Below, in pieces: positions 16,996 through 25,962 of a stretch of 64,000 nt of DNA. This DNA is from RGIG1934 sp045122895 (GTDB lineage Bacteria > Bacillota > Clostridia > Lachnospirales > Lachnospiraceae), in assembly GCA_045122895.1 (NCBI GenBank), contig JBGVIE010000047.1, forward strand, positions 8,470 through 72,469. Reading direction: 5' to 3'. The position numbers and the translations under genes were made by a program. Every line of letters starts with the position of its first letter. The stretch's first letter is position 1. The notes under the pieces were generated by a model. The model was not told the DNA's origin and did not search any database. It saw only the letters and a list, made by a program, of their open reading frames with translations.

Positions 16996-18606
16996 ATGAT
17001 AGATAATGATTTTCTTAAAAACTTTGATACGAGAATGAAATGTGTTGGAAGATACTCGGTTCTTTGCAGCAACAGTTTTGATAAAAAAATGTGGAAAGAG
17101 TATGGTATAGATACAAGAGATGAGCAGATGAATATGCTTTTTACATTGCTGTTGTATGTAATGGAATACTCCCTTAGAGAGGAAGAATGCACAATAGATG
17201 ATATTGCTATGTTCATAGAAGATGTTAACTTAGAATATTACGGGCGTTCAATGAATTTTGAAGAGAGTAAGGAATTATCAAGGTTTATGGTGGAGGATAT
17301 CCTGGGTAATTCCGGTAATTCAATGTATTTTAAAGCATTTGATTATGACAATAGGACCTATAAGGATATAAATATAAGATATATAGATAATAAGGTGGTT
17401 TATCAGGATGGTGGCGTTAAAAGAACGGCATATTATCTTACGGATGAAGGATATAATATGATTCTTGCAACTATGGAGATGGAGAATAATCTTAAGCTTA
17501 CCATTCAGGAAATGTTGTTTAAATTGCATCTTGATAAGGCTGACTATAATAAGGCTGTTGATGATATAAAGAATATCTTTGGTCAGTTAAGGAAACAGAG
17601 CCAGAAAATAGATGAGGCGGTTCGTTCTATTAAAAGAAATGCTTTATCCTATTCAGTTGAAGAGTACAGACAGATTATGGAAGAAAACATAAATACTGTG
17701 GAAGAAACACGTGATAAATTCAAAATGCACAGACAGTATATTAATGAAAAAATCTGGGAATTTGAAGAAAAATCATTGAATTCAGATGATTTTGACGATA
17801 AAGAAAAGGCAAATCTTAACCATTTGAAAGTGATTGGACAGTATCTTACAAGAACACTGGACGAGCATCAGAGAATTTTGGATCAACATTTTGATTTGAA
17901 AAAGCTGTATGATTACGAGCTTGAGAATTACTCTAATATGACTTTGGTGCAGAGATTTCCATTTAGGAGTGGTTTGTATGATGTTATCCTAAATGATGCT
18001 TCTTTAATTGGCAGTGTAGACAAAATATTTAATCCGCTGTTTGTAGGACATATGGACAAGATTTTTAATCCTGAGAAGATGTTGGAATACCAGAAGAAAA
18101 TTAAGAAAAACAGTGAAGAAGCAGAGGATGTGGAACTGGATTTTGATGAGGAGGAATATAACCGGGAAAAAGAACGTCAAAGACTGGAGCGAATGAAAAA
18201 ATATTCCAATAGCATAGAGGTATTATTAGATAAACTTTTAGAATGGGGGCAATTAAATCTCAGAATGTTAAGTGATGAATGCAGTGATGATGAGAGAAGA
18301 AAGCTTATTCCGACGATGGAGATATTCAGAGAGGTTGTGATTGAATTTCTTACAGAGGGAATTATAGATATTGATGAGCTGAGGAAGGAGCAGACAGAAT
18401 ATCTTATGGACACATCGGAAGGTTTTGTGTTGAATGAGATGTTACTTGCAATTATGGAAGACAGAATATATAAGAAAATAAAGAAGATACACATTTTCCC
18501 TGTTGAGGGAGAGGATTACGTGTATTTTAGAGATGTAACGGACGAGATGGGAAATACGAAGAACTTTAAGTGTTCAAACGTGGGATTCACATACGAAGAG
18601 AGGTAG
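16996..18606 (+). CDS. jetA: Wadjet subunit JetA (MukF-like kleisin)
   Basis: This 536-residue helical protein is in the position and size of JetA, the kleisin that bridges the two SMC heads. Residues 1-130 and the C-terminal 120 look like winged-helix ends. The middle is charged and coiled coil (residues about 190-300, KSIKRNALSYSVEEYRQIME and neighbours), with an acidic patch EEAEDVELDFDEEEYN near 375. Similarity to the classic type I JetA is not obvious by eye; it resembles the JetA variants of the type II/III Wadjet groups. It starts 3 bases after jetD and ends 4 bases before jetB, so it is translationally coupled. The identity is inferred mainly from architecture and operon. Confidence 0.78.
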   Translation: MIDNDFLKNFDTRMKCVGRYSVLCSNSFDKKMWKEYGIDTRDEQMNMLFTLLLYVMEYSLREEECTIDDIAMFIEDVNLEYYGRSMNFEESKELSRFMVEDILGNSGNSMYFKAFDYDNRTYKDINIRYIDNKVVYQDGGVKRTAYYLTDEGYNMILATMEMENNLKLTIQEMLFKLHLDKADYNKAVDDIKNIFGQLRKQSQKIDEAVRSIKRNALSYSVEEYRQIMEENINTVEETRDKFKMHRQYINEKIWEFEEKSLNSDDFDDKEKANLNHLKVIGQYLTRTLDEHQRILDQHFDLKKLYDYELENYSNMTLVQRFPFRSGLYDVILNDASLIGSVDKIFNPLFVGHMDKIFNPEKMLEYQKKIKKNSEEAEDVELDFDEEEYNREKERQRLERMKKYSNSIEVLLDKLLEWGQLNLRMLSDECSDDERRKLIPTMEIFREVVIEFLTEGIIDIDELRKEQTEYLMDTSEGFVLNEMLLAIMEDRIYKKIKKIHIFPVEGEDYVYFRDVTDEMGNTKNFKCSNVGFTYEER

Positions 18607-18610
18607 TATT

Positions 18611-19357
18611 ATGGCATACGAGGTTGAAAATATAACATATAGTCAGAAAATATTTTATTATCTGATTTGTCATGGGGCATTAAGTGACACGGATATGGGT
18701 GTTAATGACCTTTACAGGGCATATGTGGAACGGGAGGAAGTAATGAGTCTCGTTAAAAATCAGGCAGAAATAGCAGATTGTAAGATTGAGAGATATGGAA
18801 GTACAATATATCTTATGCCGGACATTGACAACAAATATCTTGGATTTACAAAGGCAGATTTAAAGAAGGAGATATGTAAACCAAATGCTACTGACAGGGA
18901 TTATTATCTCTCACAATTTGTAATATTAACATTGCTGGTGGAATTCTATGATGGTCAGGGAAGTACATGTAAGTCCAGAGAATTTCTTAAGCTTGGAGAA
19001 TTGCAGAACATTGTGTCTGAGAGACTTAAGGTCGGAGCAGATATTGAGTCTGAAAGGGAAAATGAAGACTCAAATTTATACAGTGAATTATATGAAAATG
19101 TACTGGATTATAAGAGTATGAGTGAAGCATATGAGGCTCTGAAGAGTGTGGAAGCCGGCAGCAGATCAAGATACACAAAGGAAGGATTTGTGAGTATTAT
19201 ATGTGATTTTCTTGACAAACAGGGACTGATAGTATTTGTACCGGAAGATGAGATGATTAAGACTACACCAAAGCTTGATAATATCATGGAATATAAGATA
19301 TTGAATAAAGATAATTATGCCAGAATAATGGAGGCGATGGGGGTGAAATATGAGTAA
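18611..19357 (+). CDS. jetB: Wadjet subunit JetB (MukE-like)
   Basis: This 248-residue protein occupies the JetB slot between the kleisin and the SMC gene. JetB is a MukE/KITE-like dimer of winged helices that binds the kleisin and DNA. Visible features are a helical N-terminus (ITYSQKIFYYLICHGALSD) and RDYYLSQFVILTLLVEFYDG. A C-terminal winged-helix-like block (RYTKEGFVSIICDFLDKQGL) is followed by VPEDEMIKTTPKLDNIMEYK. The stop overlaps the jetC start by 8 bases. I assign it from size, order and fold rather than direct motif identity. Confidence 0.77.
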   Translation: MAYEVENITYSQKIFYYLICHGALSDTDMGVNDLYRAYVEREEVMSLVKNQAEIADCKIERYGSTIYLMPDIDNKYLGFTKADLKKEICKPNATDRDYYLSQFVILTLLVEFYDGQGSTCKSREFLKLGELQNIVSERLKVGADIESERENEDSNLYSELYENVLDYKSMSEAYEALKSVEAGSRSRYTKEGFVSIICDFLDKQGLIVFVPEDEMIKTTPKLDNIMEYKILNKDNYARIMEAMGVKYE

Positions 19358-22300
19358 AATATCAAGAATCAGAATATTGAATCTGAATTATAACCATGAT
19401 TCAATTAAAATTGATGATGAAACTTTTGATCTTGGAGGAGAAAGTACCCTCATTTCTTTGAGAAATGGTGGAGGAAAAAGTGTACTTGTACAGATAATTG
19501 TAAGTCTGTTTGTGAATAAAACTTATAGGGATTTTGGAGACAGAGCCTTCAAGGGATACTTTAATACTAACAGACCAACATTTGTTATGACGGAATGGAA
19601 GCTTGATAACAGTGATGACAGATTTATTGCAGGCATGATGGTTAGAAAGAATCAGAAAGAGGATAATGATTCTGAAGAATTGGAAATGTATAATTTTACA
19701 GGAAGTTATTCCGGGGCATGTGAGTATGATCTTGATAATATTCCCGTTGTTAAGATGGATGGAAACAGGAAGCTGCTTAAAAGTTTTGTGGAGTGCAGAA
19801 ATTCATTTGAAGAGATTAGCAGGAGCAGAAAGGGTGATTTTCGTTTATATGACATGAACAGCAGGTATGGAAGAAGTCAGTATTTCTCCACATTGAGACA
19901 GTATCAGATTAATAACAAGGAATGGGAGAGTATCATCCGGAAAGTTAACCAGAAAGAGTCAGGATTATCGGAATTATTCAATAACTCTAAGGATGAGAAA
20001 AGTCTTATTGAGAACTGGTTCTTAAGACCAATAGAGGACAAACTTAATCAGGACAGGAATAAGATTGAGGAATTCAGGAAGCTCACATTTAAATTTATTG
20101 AACAATACAGAAGCAACCAGTCGAAGATTGCCAGAAAGGCAATTATAGAAAAGTATTTTGAGGACACAGTACAACTCAAAGAAGATATAGATAATTATGT
20201 GGAAATGCAGGAGAACAGGGATGAGTTGAATGCACAGATGATTATCTATGTTAACATGCTCAAGGATACTGTAGATAATCTTGAAAATGTGATAGGGGAA
20301 AAACAGGATAATCTTAACTGTATAAATGAAGAAATAACTACAATTAAGTATGAAAAAATTTCTTATCAGATATATGAATTAACAGACAAAAAGAATGAGG
20401 CAGTTATAGACCGTACTAATCAGGAAGTGGAGCTTGCAGGGCTTAATGAGGTTATGAAAAAACTTAATTGGCAGCAGGATGTGTATGACTGTAATAGGAT
20501 TTTTAATGAGATTAAAGGTTTTATGGCAGATAAAGCTGAAGTTGATGAGAAAATAAGAGTACTGTTAGAAGATTCTGAAGATAACAGAAGAGAGATTGAG
20601 AGAATAGGGCATATATTATATATGCTTTATTCAGATGAAAAAGAGAAAAATATTTTACATGGAGAAGAGAAAAAAGCAATACTTTCAGAAACAAATAATA
20701 AAAAACAGAAAGCATCAGAAGAAAGAGCTGATAATGAAAAAAGCATACGTGATGTGAGTAAAAGCATTGGAAAACTGGAGAATTCCCTGAGCTTCTATGA
20801 TGAGCATGAAGATACATTTAATACAGAGTATCAATGCGATATTCGAAGAAATATACTTGGATTGTATGAAGATGGATATCTTGATGTTGAGAAACGGAAG
20901 ATGGAAGAGGAGACACAGGAAGAGAGAAATAATCTTGCAAGACTCTCCCGGGTAAAAACAGAGCTGGAACGTAATGAAAGAAATCTGCAGCAGGAAGAAA
21001 ACACAAACATTGCTAAGATTAAGGATGCAAAGCATAACACTGATTCGTTGAAAAAAATACTTGATGATTTGAAGCTGGAAAAAGAGTACCGTCTTAAAGT
21101 TATTAAATATATAGGTTTGAAAGAATCAGATGTAGAGAACAGGGAGCTTATTCTTGGAAGCATAGACGGAAAGATAAAAGAACTTGATGTGGTAAAAAGC
21201 GGATATATTACGCAGAAAGCTGAATTAGAGAAGAAGTATAAACAGTTAAAAGAAGGAAAAACTGTGGAACTTACTGACAATGTGAAAAATTATTTTGATG
21301 AAAATGGTATAGATATAGTATATGGAATGGAGTGGCTCACAAAAAATGGAAGGACAGTTAAAGAGAATACCGAGCTTGTAAATAATAATCCATTCCTGCC
21401 ATATTCCATAATTATGGAAGATAATACATTTGAGAGATTCAAAAATATGGATGAAGAACTGTATACCAGTTTTCCTATTCCGGTGATTGTAAGGGGTGAG
21501 TTGGAAAAGTCAGTAGAAAATACGGAAAATCACATAACTACATATGGGAATATTCATTTCTTTGTAATGTTTAACAATCATCTTCTTGACAGAGAGGAAC
21601 TTCAAAAGATGCTTGCTGAACTGCATAATAGCATAGAAGAGCTTGGAAAGCTTATTAAAGATAGAAATTCTGATATTAATACATTTAATGAGTACAGGAT
21701 TAACATTGAGAATCAGACGTATACGGCAGCGTTATTCGATAAAACTGAAAATGATATTGCAGCATCCATAGATGAAGTAAATAAGCTGGAAGAGAGGCAG
21801 CGGGACATTAAGCATGAGAAGGATATCAATAATAATAAAAAGAAGGAAAATGCCGGACTAATTAGTGATAGCAACAGGTTGATAACAAAATTCGAGAGAA
21901 GAGGCGAAGCATTTGATAAGCTGTGTAGAAAATATGAAGAATATGAGACTGATAAGGCAAGTCTCTCAAGGATGCAGAATGAACTGAAGGAATTAGAAAG
22001 CAGCAGGAGGATGCTTGAAGTAAAGCTGGAGACATTGAGTAATGAGATAACCGGATTAAAAGAGCAGATTAAAAAATATGATGAATTGGCAGGTAAAGCC
22101 CGGGAAAAGGTTTCCGAGTATGGTGATTATGCACAGCAAGGCAATGAAGAAATGGATCACCCGGATGAAGCTATGACCACAGAACAGTTAGAGGCAAGAT
22201 TTAATGCACTTACAAAAGAAGTATCTTATACAATGTCAGAACTTCAAAAAAATGCAAAAAAATATAGCGAAAGAATTGAAAAGAAAGAAAATGAACTTGC

Positions 22301-23786
22301 GAATAAGAATAAGCTGAATATTCCGGAAGAAGAATATGAAAATGTTGTTTTTTCAGAAGAACAGTATAAGCAGGTTGAAAAACAGAAGGAAGAAGCGGAA
22401 ACAGAGTATAATAGGGTTTGTGAAGAAAATATCATAATTGAAAAAAACATTTCAACATATGAAGAACGAATGAAAAATCTGATAAAGGATTTGAAAAAAG
22501 AAACCGGATATGATGAGCCTGTACAAAGGAGCAGAATAGTTGATACCGAGTTTGACAAGAGAATAAAATTAAGGCAGCATGATGCAGAGAATGTCAGGAA
22601 GAATATTCATGATATGGATAACAGGAAAAATGATTTGTCTGCCAAGTTAAGCGGAGTGTTAGAATATGCAGATGACAGGCCGGATGTATCAGAGGAAAGG
22701 CTGGCTGTTTTAAAGAGTAATGTGCCGGATTTGGACATTGTAGATAAAAACTCTCTTGAGCAGTATCAGAAGACTTTGAGAAAGAAACTTGAAAATGCCA
22801 AAGATGCATTGAGGGAGAAGCAGAGCAGTATTTCAGAAGAGATAAGAAAGATTGAAGGTAAAGAGGAATATTCAGATGATTACTTCAGGAAAACATTTGC
22901 AAGTCTCCTTGCACAGACGGGCAATCCGTTTCATTTACTGGAGCAGTACAATATTAACAAGTCATCATACGAGAGTCAGCTGGAAAAATTGAAGATTGAT
23001 TTGGCTAATATTGACAGTGAACAGAAGAATATAGAGGAGATGTTCCTCGAGTACATTCAAAGCATTAACGATAACATTGCCATGATAGATAAGAATTCCA
23101 CTATTAATGTGCGTAACAGAAGTATAAAAATGTTAAAAATACATGTGCCTGATTGGGATACCGAGAAAGAACATTTCAGATTAAAACTGAATGACTTCTT
23201 TGAAAGAGTAATAAAGCTTGGAATTGACACTATTGAAAATAACAGGAATCTGGATGAGTTTCTGGGAAATGTTATTTCTACTAAAAAATTGTATGATGAT
23301 GTAGTTGGCATTAATAATATTAAAATAAAGTTGTATAAGATTGAGGCTGAACGGGAAATACCTATTTCATGGGCAGAAGTGTCGGCTAATTCAGGTGGTG
23401 AAGGATTTCTGTCAGCATTTGTAATACTTACCTGCCTGCTGAGTTATATGAGGCGTGATGAGAGTAATATGTTTTCATCCGGAGAGGAAGGTAAAGTGCT
23501 GATTATGGATAATCCTTTTGCACAGACATATTCAGTTCATCTTCTCAAACCGCTTATGGAGATGGCGAAGAAGACTAACACACAGCTGATTTGTCTGTCG
23601 GGATTAGGTGGAGATTCCATATATAACCGATTTGATAATATATATGTATTAAAGCTTATAGATTCCAATATTCGCAATGGTATGCAGAGAATTGAGAGCA
23701 AACATATCAAAGGAGAAACGATTGAAAGGATGGTCTTGTCTGAATTTAAAACAGAGCAGTTGAGTCTGTTTGATATGTGGAGATAA
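19350..23786 (+). CDS. jetC: Wadjet subunit JetC (MukB-like SMC ATPase)
   Basis: JetC is the SMC motor that extrudes DNA loops. The N-terminal head has Walker A RNGGGKSVLVQ (residues 38-48). Two very long coiled-coil arms follow. Between them, near residues 640-760, is a globular hinge-like segment (YGMEWLTKNGRTVKENTELV ... IPVIVRGELEKSV). The C-terminal head has the signature SANSGGEGFLSAF near 1348 and Walker B VLIMDNPFAQ near 1381. At 1478 residues it matches MukB/JetC size, clearly larger than canonical SMC. The reading frame is intact over 4.4 kb, unlike most island neighbours, which suggests selection for function. It closes the D-A-B-C operon. Confidence 0.9.
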   Translation: MSKISRIRILNLNYNHDSIKIDDETFDLGGESTLISLRNGGGKSVLVQIIVSLFVNKTYRDFGDRAFKGYFNTNRPTFVMTEWKLDNSDDRFIAGMMVRKNQKEDNDSEELEMYNFTGSYSGACEYDLDNIPVVKMDGNRKLLKSFVECRNSFEEISRSRKGDFRLYDMNSRYGRSQYFSTLRQYQINNKEWESIIRKVNQKESGLSELFNNSKDEKSLIENWFLRPIEDKLNQDRNKIEEFRKLTFKFIEQYRSNQSKIARKAIIEKYFEDTVQLKEDIDNYVEMQENRDELNAQMIIYVNMLKDTVDNLENVIGEKQDNLNCINEEITTIKYEKISYQIYELTDKKNEAVIDRTNQEVELAGLNEVMKKLNWQQDVYDCNRIFNEIKGFMADKAEVDEKIRVLLEDSEDNRREIERIGHILYMLYSDEKEKNILHGEEKKAILSETNNKKQKASEERADNEKSIRDVSKSIGKLENSLSFYDEHEDTFNTEYQCDIRRNILGLYEDGYLDVEKRKMEEETQEERNNLARLSRVKTELERNERNLQQEENTNIAKIKDAKHNTDSLKKILDDLKLEKEYRLKVIKYIGLKESDVENRELILGSIDGKIKELDVVKSGYITQKAELEKKYKQLKEGKTVELTDNVKNYFDENGIDIVYGMEWLTKNGRTVKENTELVNNNPFLPYSIIMEDNTFERFKNMDEELYTSFPIPVIVRGELEKSVENTENHITTYGNIHFFVMFNNHLLDREELQKMLAELHNSIEELGKLIKDRNSDINTFNEYRINIENQTYTAALFDKTENDIAASIDEVNKLEERQRDIKHEKDINNNKKKENAGLISDSNRLITKFERRGEAFDKLCRKYEEYETDKASLSRMQNELKELESSRRMLEVKLETLSNEITGLKEQIKKYDELAGKAREKVSEYGDYAQQGNEEMDHPDEAMTTEQLEARFNALTKEVSYTMSELQKNAKKYSERIEKKENELANKNKLNIPEEEYENVVFSEEQYKQVEKQKEEAETEYNRVCEENIIIEKNISTYEERMKNLIKDLKKETGYDEPVQRSRIVDTEFDKRIKLRQHDAENVRKNIHDMDNRKNDLSAKLSGVLEYADDRPDVSEERLAVLKSNVPDLDIVDKNSLEQYQKTLRKKLENAKDALREKQSSISEEIRKIEGKEEYSDDYFRKTFASLLAQTGNPFHLLEQYNINKSSYESQLEKLKIDLANIDSEQKNIEEMFLEYIQSINDNIAMIDKNSTINVRNRSIKMLKIHVPDWDTEKEHFRLKLNDFFERVIKLGIDTIENNRNLDEFLGNVISTKKLYDDVVGINNIKIKLYKIEAEREIPISWAEVSANSGGEGFLSAFVILTCLLSYMRRDESNMFSSGEEGKVLIMDNPFAQTYSVHLLKPLMEMAKKTNTQLICLSGLGGDSIYNRFDNIYVLKLIDSNIRNGMQRIESKHIKGETIERMVLSEFKTEQLSLFDMWR

Positions 23787-24267
23787 TGCTTGAAGCAGCT
23801 CGTGAATGCCTGATGTTAACAATTTAAAAGTAATGGCACAATTGCTTAATGTAAGTGTGGGTTATTGATTTTATTACAACGCCCAGAGTAGTACAGGTGT
23901 TGGATCAATTTAGTGATATTGCCTCATTTTATTTAGTTGAAAAAGCAGTAGGCAATATCTTGTAAAAGTAAACAAAGAATTTATTACAACTAATGAGCTT
24001 GAAGATAAGGTTGATGCTAAAAAATTTGTTGTAGGTAATTATCAGTACAAGAGGTTGTATCAGATTGTGTAGATGGTATTTTATAGCAAAACATAATAGC
24101 AAATATGAAAAGAGGATTAAACAGGACATTGTTTCAGTTGAATGTTCAGAATTTAACAATAGATATAATAAGAGAGATATTGCATCAAGAAAAAATATGT
24201 ATGATTTGATTAATTCTGATGAAAACAAGGTAACAAATGTATTTAGTACGTTATTTGAGAGGTGATA
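23787..24267 (+). pseudogene. XRE-like regulator remnant with multiple frameshifts
   Basis: The sequence directly after jetC reads PDVNNLKVMAQLLNVSVGY, the last helix of a Cro/CI HTH. A frame jump gives IDFITTPRVVQVLDQFSDIA and FYLVEKAVGNIL. Another gives ELEDKVDAKKFVVGNYQYK, and a final open frame (24065-24265) ends NSDENKVTNVFSTLFER. Read together they outline one protein of about 150 residues with an N-terminal HTH and an unknown C-terminal domain. At least three frameshifts or stops make it non-functional. It is followed immediately by a second decayed gene. Confidence 0.5.
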
Positions 24268-24684
24268 ATGATGGGCGCATATGCAGTGGAATATTTAAAT
24301 GACGTCGTAGAGAATCAGGGAAAATTATTTGATTTTGTAGCACGATCATTTCCAAACAATGATACGGAAGATTTTATAATTACTTATATGGCTAGTAAAA
24401 CAAGAAAAACATCGATGAGGCAAAAGCTTATGTGAATACGATGGATGCCAAAGAGTTATGTCAGTATTTTTTCGATACAGAGAAGTACGAATTGAAAACG
24501 GGCAATGCGCTCGAGGGATTTATGCCTGATTGGATTGGTGAGTTTTACGCTTACTATCAATGGTATTATGATATTCCCAGTAAAGAAGTAGTAAAAAAAA
24601 CCAATAGATTTTTTAAAGAAAGCATACTTTGGACTTCATGACTTAAAGTTAGAGTTGGCTGTACAGAAGGTTGGTGAAGTGTAA
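24268..24684 (+). pseudogene. unrecognised island gene with two frameshifts
   Basis: The frame MMGAYAVEYLNDVVENQGKL continues to FIITYMASKTR, shifts near 24400, then reads IDEAKAYVNTMDAKELCQYF and GFMPDWIGEFYAYYQWYYDI. It shifts again near 24610 to KAYFGLHDLKLELAVQKVGE and a stop at 24682-24684. Restored it would be about 138 residues, rich in aromatic residues. I do not recognise a named family. Its stop overlaps the start of the NADAR gene (TAATG), so the two were once coupled, which suggests a functional pair. Confidence 0.55.
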
Positions 24685-25157
24685 TGAAGGTAATATGCTT
24701 TCATAATCCAGAAGAAGAGAATGGATTTTTAAGTAATTGGTATATCTCGAACTTTTCTGTGAATGATATGAATTTTACGTCAGTTGAACAATTTATGATG
24801 TATCAAAAGGCGGTATATTTTGGAGATAATAGAACTGCTGAAAAAATTATTATTACACAAGATGTTGCCTATATAAAAGAACTGGGACGATCAGTAACAG
24901 GTTATAATGATAGCATATGGAATGGTATAAGACAGATTATAGTTTATGAAGGATTGTTAGCTAAGTTTTCACAGGATGATTTTCTGTGTGGTAAACTGCG
25001 AGATACGGGAAGAGCTGTATTAGCTGAATGCGCAGTAAAAGATCGAATATGGGGCATTGGGCGTTCTATGAATGATCCAAAAAGAATGTTTCCTGAACAA
25101 TGGAAAGGTCAGAATTTGTCGGGCTTTGCATTGATGATGGTGCGTGATAGAATGTAA
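24684..25157 (+). CDS. NADAR-family (YbiA-like) hydrolase
   Basis: NADAR proteins (YbiA/RibX fold) are N-glycosidases. Members act on riboflavin-pathway intermediates or remove ADP-ribose from guanine in DNA, the latter as antitoxins to DarT-like toxins. Family motifs here are the opening FHNPEEENGFLSNWYISNF, the helix FTSVEQFMMYQKAVYFGDN, and the C-terminal LAECAVKDRIWGIGRSMNDP before the final WKGQNLSGFALMMVRDRM. All 157 residues are intact. It is translationally coupled to the broken gene upstream, so its partner has been lost. The island setting favours an ADP-ribose or toxin-related role over metabolism, but the sequence does not decide. Confidence 0.85.
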   Translation: MKVICFHNPEEENGFLSNWYISNFSVNDMNFTSVEQFMMYQKAVYFGDNRTAEKIIITQDVAYIKELGRSVTGYNDSIWNGIRQIIVYEGLLAKFSQDDFLCGKLRDTGRAVLAECAVKDRIWGIGRSMNDPKRMFPEQWKGQNLSGFALMMVRDRM

Positions 25158-25229
25158 TTATACATATTATTAAAGAATTAGAGAATAGAAGGTTCTAAAT
25201 GTAGATACATTAGATAGTAGGAAGTACTA

Positions 25230-25247
25230 AAAGACGCAAGCGTCTTT
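25230..25247 (+). promoter_or_regulatory. hairpin upstream of the ArsC-like gene
   Basis: AAAGACGC-AA-GCGTCTTT is a perfect inverted repeat ending 16 bases before the ATG. It shares GACGCAA and GCGTC with the hairpin in the nth leader (5747-5759). Confidence 0.35.
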
Positions 25248-25263
25248 GGATTGGAGGATATTT

Positions 25264-25617
25264 ATGCAATTTATTTGTTACCCTAAGTGTTCAACCTGCC
25301 AAAAGGCTAAAAAATGGTTGGATGAGAATAGTATAGAATATACAGAGCGTCATATTGTGGAAGATAATCCATCTTATGATGAACTGAAGGAATGGCATGA
25401 TAGGAGTGGACTTCCACTTAAGAAGTTTTTCAATACAAGTGGAATATTATATAAGGAGATGAGGCTTAAAGATAAGCTTCCAAATATGAGTGATGAAGAA
25501 CAATTGCAGCTGCTTGCTACTAACGGGATGTTGGTGAAACGCCCGCTTATTATAAAGGATAATATTGTACTTGTAGGATTTAAGGGAGCTGAGTGGACTG
25601 ATAAACTAAAAGTTTAG
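25264..25617 (+). CDS. ArsC/Spx-family thioredoxin-fold protein
   Basis: This 117-residue protein belongs to the ArsC/Spx/YffB superfamily. It begins MQFICYPKCSTCQKAKKWLD with a CxxC redox pair, followed by YTERHIVEDNPSYDELKEW. NTSGILYKEMRLKDKLP and the cis-proline region MLVKRPLIIKDNIVLVGFK complete the fold. It may be an arsenate reductase-like or general thiol-redox enzyme. It is unlikely to be Spx proper, because the RNA-polymerase-binding residues cannot be verified. No ars operon genes adjoin. ATG 25264 is chosen for the TTGGAGG 7 bases upstream. Confidence 0.8.
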   Translation: MQFICYPKCSTCQKAKKWLDENSIEYTERHIVEDNPSYDELKEWHDRSGLPLKKFFNTSGILYKEMRLKDKLPNMSDEEQLQLLATNGMLVKRPLIIKDNIVLVGFKGAEWTDKLKV

Positions 25618-25633
25618 ATTTCCATAAATATTA

Positions 25634-25770
25634 AAAAAATATTTGCATTAGTGATTTCTGCATCCTTGCCATTCAATGCTTCCTGTAATGCATTAAACTT
25701 GCCTTTGCCTACATAATCACCGGTTGCAAGATTTGCAAGCTTCACCTAAGATTTCTTTTAGAAATTCCAT
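25634..25770 (-). pseudogene. phage scaffold protein (Gp20-like) with internal deletion
   Basis: On the minus strand, ATG 25770 behind AAAGGAAA starts MEFLKEILGE, the usual first residues of phage minor structural protein GP20 (capsid scaffold). After a one-base frame change the sequence reads KLANLATGDYVGKGKFNALQ and EALNGKDAEITNAN before decaying. The 20-odd residues normally lying between these blocks are missing, and the gene is truncated downstream. This is prophage debris. Confidence 0.6.
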
Positions 25771-25834
25771 ATCATTTTCCTTTCTTTTGCTGTGTTTTTA
25801 ATCGTGCTTTCAGCACATAGCAAGATGCCTTTTA

Positions 25835-25962
25835 AATGGCTTGCATTCCAACAACACCCAGGATGCCACCTGCAACACCTACAATCACAGGAATTAATTC
25901 ATCCTTAATCTTGGGAATCTGCTTTGCAGCAAGTCCGATTAAGTATGTAATCACCACAATCG
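25835..25962 (-). pseudogene. phage holin C-terminal fragment
   Basis: The minus-strand frame ILAIVVITYLIGLAAKQIPK continues DELIPVIVGVAGGILGVVG and ends MQAI-stop. It has two hydrophobic helices joined by a KIPKIKDE turn, as in small phage holins. The 5' end is missing, because a structured repeat abuts it at about 25960. It lies directly upstream, on the same strand, of the scaffold relic. In an intact phage these genes would not be adjacent, so sequence has been deleted. Confidence 0.5.

Noticed and set aside
24065..24684. DUF3990/DarT-like ADP-ribosyltransferase partner of the NADAR protein
   Set aside because: Considered because of the NADAR link, but the repaired sequence shows no ART signature residues or family opening.
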